15,383 nucleotides of DNA, taken from contig CAZBJH010000081.1 in assembly GCA_964492185.1 (NCBI GenBank), positions 1 through 15,383 of the forward strand. The letters are read 5' to 3'. Below the pieces are notes generated by a model that saw only the letters and a list, made by a program, of their open reading frames with translations, made no database searches and was not told where the DNA came from. The stretch comes from JAFGSZ01 sp964492185 (GTDB lineage Bacteria > Bacteroidota > Bacteroidia > Bacteroidales > UBA10428). A program made the position numbers and the translations under genes. This document shows positions 6,910 to 14,092 of the stretch, piece after piece. The stretch's first letter is position 1; every line of letters starts with the position of its first letter.

Positions 6910-8133
6910 TTATTGAGTTTCTTTAAGTGCTTGTTCTATAGGTATGATTTCACCGTTCTTCAAGGCAATGACAAAAGCGTCGGGAAACCTGTTTCTTACC
7001 CATTTGCTGTATTCAACAATCTCCGGGTATGTGGTTTTCCTGCCTACAGCATATTTATAAATATCAGCCGCCTGTAATTCCATAACATCATTGAAATCAT
7101 TAAATATCTCTGCATCCAGGGGAATAGACCTGCTTGAGGCGGTTACCTGTACCTTAAATAAAATTGTATCCCCTGTATTCGGTGAAGAGGATGTTGTGTC
7201 AATGCTGGCATTGGGATTATCAGTCTTATCTGCCCCGGGATCAAGGATTAGTGTTTTGTCACTTGCAACAGGTTTGCGGCCGTGTGATCCGTTAGCAAAA
7301 ACAGACCGGGACTCTATCTCATTTTTATAATCTCTGAATGCTCTGAATATGGCTGAGGCTATGTAATCCTGTCCTTTTTCGGATATAAGGAATTTTTCCT
7401 CAGTACCATTTGTGATAAATCCGGTTTCTATAAGTACACCCGGCATTGATGTTTGCGCGAGAACAAGTAACCCTTGTTGTTTTACTCCCCTGTCTTTTCT
7501 TTTTACGCGATCACGGAACTGATCCTGAACAGTCTTGGCAAAACTAATGCTTTGATCGAAATACACGCTCTGCATCAGGGCGAGGGCAATATAGGTTTCA
7601 GGCGATTCAGGATCAAATTCCTCATAATGTGTTGAATAGTCTTCTTCCAGAAGTATTACCTTATTCTCACGTTTAGCAACTTCAAAATTTTCTTCAGCAC
7701 GATGAAGTCCTAAAACAAGCGTGGAAGTACCGGTGGTTTGCGGATTGGTGAAAGCATCTGCATGCAGGGAAATAAACAGGTCGGCATCATTGCTGTTGGC
7801 AATTTCAGCCCTTTTGTGCAATTCAACAAACTCATCTGTGGTACGGGTGTATATCACCTCCACATCATCAAAATTCTCTTCTATGTATTTTCCCAGTTTC
7901 AATCCAATTGCCAGTACAATGTCTTTTTCATTGGCATGCTTCCCCTGTGCTCCCGGATCTTTCCCTCCATGGCCGGGGTCAATGACTACCTTGTTTACAA
8001 CGAAATCCTGTGCTTCCTTATGCTGGGCATGGATTTTGTAAGTAAAAAACAGCAGGGAGAATACAAGAATACATAGTATCGTTCGTTTAGGTAATATATG
8101 TGGAGAAATATAATACATGGCATACCGTATCAT
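6910..8133 (-). CDS. N-acetylmuramoyl-L-alanine amidase with C-terminal SPOR-like domain
   Basis: This is a 407-residue Amidase_3 zinc enzyme that cuts the bond between N-acetylmuramic acid and the stem peptide in periplasmic peptidoglycan, as in AmiA/B/C cell separation. A hydrophobic N-terminal segment (about 17-37, ending IHAQ) looks like a signal peptide. Zinc ligands are His55 (DPGHGG), Glu69 (NEKD) and His124 (SLHAD); the catalytic glutamate is Glu236 (LIETGF). A low-complexity linker (about 275-322) leads to a SPOR-like domain (about 325-398), which would target glycan-stripped septal peptidoglycan. Two in-frame ATGs are possible, at 8133 and at 8118; the second gives a normal signal peptide. 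The annotated 5' end overlaps the called lptD start by 17 bp, so at least one start is probably wrong. It leads an operon with the MCE gene. Confidence 0.93.
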   Translation of the reverse strand: MIRYAMYYISPHILPKRTILCILVFSLLFFTYKIHAQHKEAQDFVVNKVVIDPGHGGKDPGAQGKHANEKDIVLAIGLKLGKYIEENFDDVEVIYTRTTDEFVELHKRAEIANSNDADLFISLHADAFTNPQTTGTSTLVLGLHRAEENFEVAKRENKVILLEEDYSTHYEEFDPESPETYIALALMQSVYFDQSISFAKTVQDQFRDRVKRKDRGVKQQGLLVLAQTSMPGVLIETGFITNGTEEKFLISEKGQDYIASAIFRAFRDYKNEIESRSVFANGSHGRKPVASDKTLILDPGADKTDNPNASIDTTSSSPNTGDTILFKVQVTASSRSIPLDAEIFNDFNDVMELQAADIYKYAVGRKTTYPEIVEYSKWVRNRFPDAFVIALKNGEIIPIEQALKETQ

Positions 8134-10891
8134 TACTACTGTATATTTTTTTAGATTTGCAGCTTATTATTTAACAATATTCTGTACAAAAATAGTATTA
8201 AAATTGTTTATAAAAGGGCTGAAATTTTCACCATTACTTATCCTAAGCTGCTTCACAGGCTTAAGTATAATTGCTCAGGTTGTTGAAAATGAGCACGATA
8301 CGCTCCCTGAACAGGATGATACACTCCGGGTGCAGTTTGTTGATAGTTTGTTTGCCGATACATTATTATATAGTCCTGCCGATTCAGTTCTGAAAGATAC
8401 CGTACAAACCGGTTCAAAAAAAAGAAAAAAAAGTCCGCTTGATGCCGAGGTAAAATATAATTCCCGGGATTCTATGCGTATCTCCATAACCAATCAGAAT
8501 CTTTATATGTATGGACAGGCGAAAGTGAACTATCAGGATATTGAACTGACGGCTGATTATATAGAGTTTGATATGTCCGACCAGGTTGTATATGCTACTG
8601 CCCTGTCAGATACCATAGAGGGTGGTGACCCTGTGTTCACCCAGGGTGGCGAGACTTTTGAATCAAAAAAACTTACATATAATTTTAATACTGAGAAAGG
8701 GCTTATAGAACAGGTGGTGACCGAGCAGGGTGAAGGTATTTTACATAGTAAGATCACCAAGCGGCATGCCAATGCACATATTCATGTTAAGGGAGGCAAA
8801 TATACCACCTGTGATGCCGATCACCCGCATTTTTACCTTGGACTTACAAAAGCGATAGCTATTCCGGATGATAAGATAGTCAGCGGGCCGGCATATATGG
8901 TACTCGAGGATGTTCCCCTTCCCATAGGGTTGCCTTTCGGTTTTTTCCCCAATTCGAGAACACGTGCCTCGGGCCTGGTCATCCCAACATACGGTGAAGA
9001 GAATACAAGGGGATTTTACCTGCGTAACGGGGGCTGGTATTTTGCATTGGGTGACCATGTTGACCTTCGCCTGCTGGGCGACGTTTATTCAAAGGGAACA
9101 TGGGGTATAACGGCACAGTCGAATTACAGGTGGCGTTACAAATTTAGCGGAGGTTTTAGTTTCAGACGATATGTAAATTATGTGGATGACAGGGAGGCTG
9201 CCAAATCAATCGATTATTCGTTAAAATGGAATCACAGTCAGGACCCTAAGGCTAATCCTACCAGCACATTCAGTGCCAATGTAGATCTCAGCTCAACAAA
9301 GTATGATGAGAGACACAGTTATAACATGCAACAGTATTTATCCAGTACCAAACAGTCAAGTATATCTTATACAAAGCGATGGCCTGGCAGCCCCTTTAAT
9401 TTTTCAACCAGTTTAAATCATTCGCAAAACAGTAATACGAAAAATGTTAATCTTAACCTGCCCAAGGCAGCTTTTTCCATGAGCAGGATATATCCGTTCA
9501 GGGCAAAAAACCGGTCGGGAGACTTTAAGATATATGAGAATATCACTACAAGTTATTCTGCTAATGTTGATAACAGGATAAATATACAGGATTCATTAAT
9601 GTTCACGCCCCGGATGTGGGACCATATGAAATCGGGTTTTAAGCATTCAATTCCTTTTTCGGTTCCGATAAAAATATTTAACCTGATGACACTAAGTCCT
9701 TCAATCGGGTATGAAGGCTATGTGTTTACGAAATATACGGATAAGTATTGGAGCCTGACAGACAGTTCATTTCAGGATACTACTATCAATAAGATCACTT
9801 ATGTTGATAAGTTCAACTATGTACCTTCGTTTAGTCTCAGCCTCGATAAAAGAGTGTATGGCATGTTTCAGAACAGGCGGCAGAACGGGTATGTGGCTGC
9901 CGTGCGCCATGTTATCAGTCCTTCGGCGACCATTAGTTATACCCCGGGAAGGGAAGCTTATACCCCGGATTATTATAAAACGGTTTATAGTCCGGACGGA
10001 ACAGATTCAACCACTTTTTCAATTTATGAAAATGAGATATATCAGCCTCCCGGTGCTACAACGGGCAGCGGACAAAGGGGGTCCATTTCGCTGAGGCTTG
10101 GCAATAACCTGGAAATGAAGGTCAGGCCGCGAAATGATACTACCGGTGAATTGAAAAAGGTAGCTATACTGGAGAATCTGAATTTTTCAACTGCTTTTAA
10201 TCCTTTTAAGGAGGAATTCAAATGGAATGATGTTAGTATGACCGGTGGTACCAATATCCTTGACCGTAAGATAGATATTCGTTTTGGCAGTACTTTCAGT
10301 CCCTATGCACTTGACGAAGACGAACAAAAGATTGATGAATTTGAGTTTAACAAGACAGGAAAACTTTTCCGTATCACCAGGACAAATTTAAATATAGGAT
10401 TATCATTCAGGTCAACTGCAGGCGGTAAAAGTGAGGATGAAGAGACCGGACGCCAGGTTCGCGAGACGGCTTTCTCTTCTGAGCAGGAGATGGAACAACT
10501 GGGTACGGAAGAGGAGCTTCATCCGACATCCGGTTATTATTATGGCGATTATGTTGATTTTAATATTCCCTGGAGCTTTCGCTTTAGTTTTGACTGGACC
10601 TATTCAAAACCCAGAAAAGAGGTAACTGTTGGTAATACCCTGCGTTTAAGCGGGGATTTCAGCCTTACCCCTAAATGGAAGATTGGTATGAATACAGGAT
10701 ACGATATAATTAAAAAGCAGCTTGCAACAACCAATATCAATATTCATCGCGACCTGCACTGCTGGGAAATGCGGTTTACCATGGTCCCTTTTGGCCCCAG
10801 GAAAAGTTATTCTTTTACCATCAATGCCAAATCAACCCTTTTGCGTGATCTGAAACTAGATAAAAAAGGACATTGGTATGATAATTATTAA
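8117..10891 (+). CDS. lptD: LPS assembly outer-membrane protein LptD
   Basis: LptD is the outer-membrane beta-barrel that inserts lipopolysaccharide into the outer leaflet, fed by the Lpt bridge. The 924-residue frame has an N-terminal OstA-like jellyroll (about residues 110-240, with repeats such as LYMYGQAKVNYQDIELTADY) and a long barrel region (about 280-924) rich in alternating aromatic strands, ending near the C-terminus with FTINAKSTLL. The first 29 residues do not look native: a good signal peptide (FIKGLKF..., hydrophobic core, ending IIAQ) begins at codon 30, which is TTG (8204-8206), and no ATG occurs in frame before about codon 119. The true start is thus probably near 8204. The ATG at 8117 overlaps the divergent amidase gene. 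Two 8-A runs (8416-8423, 8425-8432) encode a basic KKRKK patch. The Cys pattern and LptE partner of the proteobacterial protein are not evident. Confidence 0.9.
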   Translation: MAYRIITTVYFFRFAAYYLTIFCTKIVLKLFIKGLKFSPLLILSCFTGLSIIAQVVENEHDTLPEQDDTLRVQFVDSLFADTLLYSPADSVLKDTVQTGSKKRKKSPLDAEVKYNSRDSMRISITNQNLYMYGQAKVNYQDIELTADYIEFDMSDQVVYATALSDTIEGGDPVFTQGGETFESKKLTYNFNTEKGLIEQVVTEQGEGILHSKITKRHANAHIHVKGGKYTTCDADHPHFYLGLTKAIAIPDDKIVSGPAYMVLEDVPLPIGLPFGFFPNSRTRASGLVIPTYGEENTRGFYLRNGGWYFALGDHVDLRLLGDVYSKGTWGITAQSNYRWRYKFSGGFSFRRYVNYVDDREAAKSIDYSLKWNHSQDPKANPTSTFSANVDLSSTKYDERHSYNMQQYLSSTKQSSISYTKRWPGSPFNFSTSLNHSQNSNTKNVNLNLPKAAFSMSRIYPFRAKNRSGDFKIYENITTSYSANVDNRINIQDSLMFTPRMWDHMKSGFKHSIPFSVPIKIFNLMTLSPSIGYEGYVFTKYTDKYWSLTDSSFQDTTINKITYVDKFNYVPSFSLSLDKRVYGMFQNRRQNGYVAAVRHVISPSATISYTPGREAYTPDYYKTVYSPDGTDSTTFSIYENEIYQPPGATTGSGQRGSISLRLGNNLEMKVRPRNDTTGELKKVAILENLNFSTAFNPFKEEFKWNDVSMTGGTNILDRKIDIRFGSTFSPYALDEDEQKIDEFEFNKTGKLFRITRTNLNIGLSFRSTAGGKSEDEETGRQVRETAFSSEQEMEQLGTEEELHPTSGYYYGDYVDFNIPWSFRFSFDWTYSKPRKEVTVGNTLRLSGDFSLTPKWKIGMNTGYDIIKKQLATTNINIHRDLHCWEMRFTMVPFGPRKSYSFTINAKSTLLRDLKLDKKGHWYDNY
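8152..8159 (+). promoter_or_regulatory. -7 box for lptD
   Basis: TAGATTTG, followed by CAGC, matches TAnnTTTG. It lies 35 bp inside the lptD frame as called from the ATG at 8117. If it is real, transcription begins near 8166 and translation must start further on, for example at the TTG at 8204. No TTTG -33 partner is seen. The call is an inference from motif and geometry. Confidence 0.45.
8187..8194 (-). promoter_or_regulatory. -7 box for the amidase-MCE operon
   Basis: CAAAAATA on the plus strand reads TATTTTTG on the minus strand, matching TAnnTTTG. It lies 53 bp before the amidase ATG at 8133. The -33 region is A/T-rich without an exact TTTG. It faces the lptD -7 box at 8152-8159, so the two transcripts would overlap at their 5' ends. 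Confidence 0.45.
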
Positions 10892-10942
10892 TGTTAATAT
10901 TTGTTCTGATCCGGAGAAATATTATTATCGCAGCTTAGAGTT

Positions 10943-10975
10943 AAAAAAAAAGCACCCGGAACGGGTGCTTTTTTT
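10943..10975. terminator. Bidirectional intrinsic terminator between lptD and rplI
   Basis: A perfect 7-bp GC-rich stem (GCACCCG at 10952-10958, CGGGTGC at 10962-10968) with a GAA loop is preceded by nine A (10943-10951) and followed by seven T (10969-10975). The A and T tracts make it work on either strand. It lies 51 bp after the lptD stop and 19 bp after the rplI stop, so it ends both convergent units. Confidence 0.93.
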
Positions 10976-10994
10976 GTTTTACATCACTATATAT

Positions 10995-11441
10995 TTATTC
11001 TGCTACTATCTCAAATGGAATTTCAACCTGAACATCTTTATGTAATTTGACCGTTGCCGTGTAATTCCCCACTTCCTTGATCAGTTCTTCCTTTATGGAG
11101 ATCATTTTCCGGTCAATTTCAAATCCTTTTTCATTAAGCGATCCGGCAATCTGAATAGTGTTCACAGATCCAAAGATCTTACCTTTGGAACTTGTTTTTG
11201 CTCCAATAGTAAGACTTACATCTTTCATTTTTTCTGCAATAGCTTCAGCATCCTGCCTTAACTTTTCTTCTTTGTGGGCCCTCTGCCGGATGATCTCGGC
11301 ATGTACTTTTTTTGCAGTGGCTGTGGCATTGATAGCCATGCCTTTAGGTATAAGATAATTACGTGCATAACCATCCTTAACGCTTACAATATCATCCTTA
11401 TAACCAATTTTCGGAATGTCTTGTGTTAATATAATGTCCAT
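10995..11441 (-). CDS. rplI: 50S ribosomal protein bL9
   Basis: This 148-residue protein has the two-domain plan of bL9: an N-terminal rRNA-binding domain with the signature GYARNYLIPKGMA (residues 24-36), a long connecting helix rich in Lys, Glu and Ala (about 43-75), and a C-terminal domain ending VQVEIPFEIV. It binds 23S rRNA near the L1 stalk and helps limit frameshifting. It is the last gene of rpsF-rpsR-rplI, 15 bp after the rpsR stop, with no Shine-Dalgarno. A strong terminator follows. The length matches the E. coli protein (149). Nothing is unusual. Confidence 0.98.
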   Translation of the reverse strand: MDIILTQDIPKIGYKDDIVSVKDGYARNYLIPKGMAINATATAKKVHAEIIRQRAHKEEKLRQDAEAIAEKMKDVSLTIGAKTSSKGKIFGSVNTIQIAGSLNEKGFEIDRKMISIKEELIKEVGNYTATVKLHKDVQVEIPFEIVAE

Positions 11442-11456
11442 TGTGATTTTCTTTAT

Positions 11457-11726
11457 CTATTTTAACAAATCAGTTACATAAGGCAGTAATGCCAGGTGCC
11501 TTGCCCTTTTAATGGCCGTGGCTACTTTTCGCTGGTATTTCAGCGATGTTCCTGTTATTCTTCTCGGCAATATTTTCCCCTGCTCGTTAAGGAATTTCTT
11601 TAAAAATTCAGGATCCTTGTAATCAACATATTTAATCCGGTTTTTCTTGAACCGGCAATATTTTTTCTTTTTGATCTCAACAGTTGGTGGTGTTAAATAC
11701 CTTATTTCGCTTTGATTTTGTGCCAT
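11457..11726 (-). CDS. rpsR: 30S ribosomal protein bS18
   Basis: This 89-residue protein has the bS18 core, with KYCRFKKNRIKYVDYKDPEFL followed by LPRRITGTSLKYQRKVATAIKRARHLALLPY. A single cysteine is present, so it is not a Zn-ribbon form. It sits beside bS6 on the 30S platform; in Flavobacterium johnsoniae bS21, bS18 and bS6 together sequester the 3' end of 16S rRNA. It begins 3 bp after the rpsF stop. Uniquely in this window it has a strong Shine-Dalgarno with an 8-nt spacer, which overlaps the rpsF stop (see separate entry). Position between rpsF and rplI is the standard order, without ssb. Confidence 0.98.
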   Translation of the reverse strand: MAQNQSEIRYLTPPTVEIKKKKYCRFKKNRIKYVDYKDPEFLKKFLNEQGKILPRRITGTSLKYQRKVATAIKRARHLALLPYVTDLLK

Positions 11727-11729
11727 GAC

Positions 11730-12080
11730 CTATTCCTCCTTTTTTGCCTGTTCAACTTTCCTTCTTTTCTTTTCCGCGTATTCGATGGCGTACCTGTCCA
11801 TCTTAAAAGTCAGGAATCTCAACACCCTTTCGTCTCTGCGGTATTCTGTTTCCAGTTTTTGGATCATATCCCCTTCGGCTTTGAACTCAAGCATGTAATA
11901 AAAACCGGTGGATTTCTTTTGAATGGGGTAAGCCAGTTTTTTCAAACCCCAGTTTTCTTCGTGGACGATCTCACCTTTGCCCTTTTCAATGAGACCTTTG
12001 AATTTATCAACCGCTTCCTTCATCTGGGCTTCAGACAAAACGGGAGTTGTAATGAAAACGGTTTCGTACTGATTCATCAT
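11730..12080 (-). CDS. rpsF: 30S ribosomal protein bS6
   Basis: This 116-residue protein matches bS6: MNQYETVFITTPVLSEAQ at the N-terminus, the ENWGLKKLAYPIQKKSTGFYYMLEFKA core (about residues 42-68), the RRDERVLRFLTFKMD strand, and a Lys/Glu-rich tail. It pairs with bS18 in the 30S platform. It is first in the rpsF-rpsR-rplI operon. Two ATGs in tandem (12080 and 12077) are both possible starts. There is no Shine-Dalgarno. A full-consensus promoter lies about 32 bp upstream. The final KKEE codons double as the rpsR Shine-Dalgarno. Confidence 0.98.
   Translation of the reverse strand: MMNQYETVFITTPVLSEAQMKEAVDKFKGLIEKGKGEIVHEENWGLKKLAYPIQKKSTGFYYMLEFKAEGDMIQKLETEYRRDERVLRFLTFKMDRYAIEYAEKKRRKVEQAKKEE
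11733..11741 (-). promoter_or_regulatory. Strong Shine-Dalgarno of rpsR
   Basis: On the minus strand the last codons and stop of rpsF (AAA AAG GAG GAA TAG) contain AAGGAGGAA. AGGAGG ends 8 nt before the rpsR ATG (11724-11726). Other genes in the window lack such a site. In Bacteroidota a strong Shine-Dalgarno is unusual and has been proposed to allow bS18 or bS21 to control its own synthesis. Confidence 0.85.
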
Positions 12081-12111
12081 AATTAAATTGTTTTAATTTG
12101 CAAATAGCGTG

Positions 12112-12142
12112 CAAAAATAATTCTTTTTTTATTGTATTCAAA
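12112..12142 (-). promoter_or_regulatory. Promoter of rpsF-rpsR-rplI
   Basis: On the minus strand TTTG (12142-12139) is followed by exactly 19 nt and then TATTTTTG (12119-12112). This is a full match to the Bacteroidota consensus TTTG-N19-TAnnTTTG. It is the best promoter in the window, as expected for ribosomal protein genes, and gives a leader of about 25 nt. Confidence 0.75.
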
Positions 12143-12220
12143 TAAAATAAGCATTTAATGGTAACTAATCCAAATTAGAAAGTCTCTGAAATTTCGTTTT
12201 TACCTGCACGGATAATTCTG

Positions 12221-12228
12221 TATATTTG
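12221..12228 (+). promoter_or_regulatory. -7 box for dnaX
   Basis: TATATTTG matches TAnnTTTG and lies 19 bp before the dnaX ATG at 12248, so the leader would be very short. The -33 region is T-rich (12196-12201) without an exact TTTG. It is divergent from the rpsF promoter. Confidence 0.5.
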
Positions 12229-12247
12229 TCAGCCAATAGATATTCAA

Positions 12248-14026
12248 ATGGAAAATTTCATCGTTTCTGCAAGAAAATACAGGCCTGATACTTTTGAGTC
12301 GGTAGTAGGACAGGCAACTATAACCTCCACCTTGAAAAATGCCATTAAGAACAATCACCTGGCACATGCTTATTTGTTTTGTGGCCCAAGGGGAGTGGGT
12401 AAGACAACATGTGCAAGGATATTTGCCAAAACCATTAATTGTAAGTCGATTACGGAACAGACAGAGGCCTGTAATGAATGCGATTCGTGTATTGCTTTTA
12501 ATACATCCAGGTCATACAATATTCATGAACTTGATGCTGCCTCCAACAATTCGGTAGATGATATCCGCACCCTGATCGATCAGGTGAGGGTTCCGCCACA
12601 GGTCGGCAGGTACAGTGTTTACATCATTGATGAGGTACACATGCTTTCACAACAGGCATTCAATGCATTTTTAAAAACACTGGAAGAGCCGCCTGATCAT
12701 GCAATTTTCATCCTTGCCACTACTGAAAAACACAAGATAATACCTACTATACTTTCACGTTGCCAGATCTTTGATTTCAATCGTATACTCGTTGATGATA
12801 TTACAGCGTATCTGGAAAAGATATCAAAACTTGAAGGAATAGAATATGAATCAAATGCATTTAATGTTATTGCTCAAAAAGCTGACGGGGCTATGCGTGA
12901 TGCATTGTCAGTATATGATCAGATAGTAAGTTTTGCAGATAAAAGTATCACTTACCATGATGTGATCACCAACCTGGATATCCTTGATTATGAGTATTAC
13001 TTTAAAATGGTGGATGCTTTCCTGGAAAGAAATCCAGGGGCGGCATTAAATCTGTTTAATGAAATACTTAATAAAGGATTCGACGGGCATAACTTTATTA
13101 CCAGTCTGGGAAAACATTTTCGTGACCTGTTTGTAGCCAGGCATCCCGATACGGTTAAGTTGCTTCAGGTTGGTAAAAGCATTAGCAGTAAATACCTTGA
13201 TCAGAGCCGTAAATGTACTGATGACTTTATTTTCAGTGCCCTTGAACATTGTAATAACTGTGATTTGGCATATAAAGCAAGCAAGTACCAGAGATTACTC
13301 GTAGAACTTACCCTGATAAAACTTAGTACGATAAGCGAAAAAAAAAACCTGATACCTGAGAGCGATGTGCTGGATGTTGATACAGTGAGTAGCCGGGAAC
13401 CCGAAATTGACAAAAAAAAAGTAAAATCATCCGCTGAAGTTAAAATTCCCGATAAAGATATCAATCAACCAGATGCCTCACCTTCATTTGAGCCGGCAAC
13501 GGAAAACAAAGAAGATGCACCATATGATTCTGCTACTACATCCATAAAAAATGCTTTAAATAACCTGGATAGTCAGGATGCAAATGATAATAGTATTGAT
13601 GCTCCGGAATCACAGGAAGCATCTGTTTCTGAAAGTATTGATCAGGGTGATCAGCATATTTTTTCGCCTGATGAACTGGTAAGTTGCTGGAACCGTTTTG
13701 CTAACCTGATAAAAGACGAAAAGCCTCGCTTGTCGAGTACGATGAAAAACCATCCGCCTAAATTACTTGATAAATTTGTTGTGGAACTTGAATTGCAGAA
13801 TAATGTGCAGGCTGACGATTTCAGAGCGAGAATAAAAACAGAGTTGCTTGGTTTTCTGAGAAAAGAGCTTAGGAACAGGCAAATTACCATAAATGAAAAG
13901 ATTACTGGTGAAGGTGAAGACAGTACCAAACGTTATTATACTGATCAGGATAAATTTGCCAGGATGAACGAGAAAAATCCGGCACTTAATAAATTAAGGC
14001 AGCAGTTTAACCTGGATTTTGACTAG
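12248..14026 (+). CDS. dnaX: DNA polymerase III subunits gamma/tau
   Basis: DnaX is the AAA+ motor of the clamp loader, which places the sliding clamp on DNA. At 592 residues it is a tau-length product. Walker A is GPRGVGKT (46-53), a zinc module has Cys65, Cys75, Cys78 and Cys81, Walker B/DExH is IIDEVHML (126-133), and the SRC arginine-finger motif is at 170-172. Domain III appears to end near residue 360. An acidic, Asp/Ser/Glu-rich linker (about 365-475) leads to a C-terminal tau-specific domain (about 475-592). Two poly-A runs lie just after domain III, at codons 364-367 (ten A) and 389-391 (nine A). A slip of one base in either direction at either run reaches a stop within a few codons, giving a gamma-like product of about 367-396 residues. 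This resembles Thermus and E. coli dnaX. No Shine-Dalgarno precedes the ATG. Confidence 0.97.
   Translation: MENFIVSARKYRPDTFESVVGQATITSTLKNAIKNNHLAHAYLFCGPRGVGKTTCARIFAKTINCKSITEQTEACNECDSCIAFNTSRSYNIHELDAASNNSVDDIRTLIDQVRVPPQVGRYSVYIIDEVHMLSQQAFNAFLKTLEEPPDHAIFILATTEKHKIIPTILSRCQIFDFNRILVDDITAYLEKISKLEGIEYESNAFNVIAQKADGAMRDALSVYDQIVSFADKSITYHDVITNLDILDYEYYFKMVDAFLERNPGAALNLFNEILNKGFDGHNFITSLGKHFRDLFVARHPDTVKLLQVGKSISSKYLDQSRKCTDDFIFSALEHCNNCDLAYKASKYQRLLVELTLIKLSTISEKKNLIPESDVLDVDTVSSREPEIDKKKVKSSAEVKIPDKDINQPDASPSFEPATENKEDAPYDSATTSIKNALNNLDSQDANDNSIDAPESQEASVSESIDQGDQHIFSPDELVSCWNRFANLIKDEKPRLSSTMKNHPPKLLDKFVVELELQNNVQADDFRARIKTELLGFLRKELRNRQITINEKITGEGEDSTKRYYTDQDKFARMNEKNPALNKLRQQFNLDFD
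13338..13347 (+). promoter_or_regulatory. Candidate slippage site (A10) in dnaX
   Basis: Ten A (within codons GAA AAA AAA AAC) lie at the end of domain III. The in-frame heptamer A AAA AAC also fits the X XXY YYZ slippery pattern. One extra A (or a -1 ribosomal shift) gives KKKPDT then TGA, a 370-residue product. One A fewer gives KKT then TGA, a 367-residue product. No clear downstream stem-loop was seen, which favours transcriptional slippage if it works at all. Confidence 0.5.
13412..13420 (+). promoter_or_regulatory. Second candidate slippage site (A9) in dnaX
   Basis: Nine A encode Lys389-391, followed by GTAAAA. One A fewer puts TAA directly after the lysines (391 residues). One extra A gives SKIIR then TGA (396 residues). 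AAAAAAG is present but not in the frame needed for a -1 tandem slip, so only polymerase slippage fits here. Confidence 0.35.
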
Positions 14027-14052
14027 ATTATTATTTACTCTCCGGTTTTTTA

Positions 14053-14060
14053 TACTTTTG
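14053..14060 (+). promoter_or_regulatory. -7 box for icd
   Basis: TACTTTTG followed by CAG matches TAnnTTTG. It lies 32 bp before the ATG at 14093, in the 66-bp gap after dnaX. The -33 region has TTATTT rather than TTTG. It suggests that icd is transcribed independently of dnaX. Confidence 0.55.
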
Positions 14061-14092
14061 CAGCTTGGTAAAATAAACAAAAAGATATTATT

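Noticed and set aside
8416..8432. Two A8 runs in lptD as a slippage site
   Set aside because: They encode a plain KKRKK patch near the N-terminus, where truncation would give no useful product. They are more useful as a reminder that A-runs occur by chance in this genome.
8275..9058. Minus-strand open frames within lptD
   Set aside because: They are opposite-strand shadows of a long, well-supported coding frame, with no motifs of their own.
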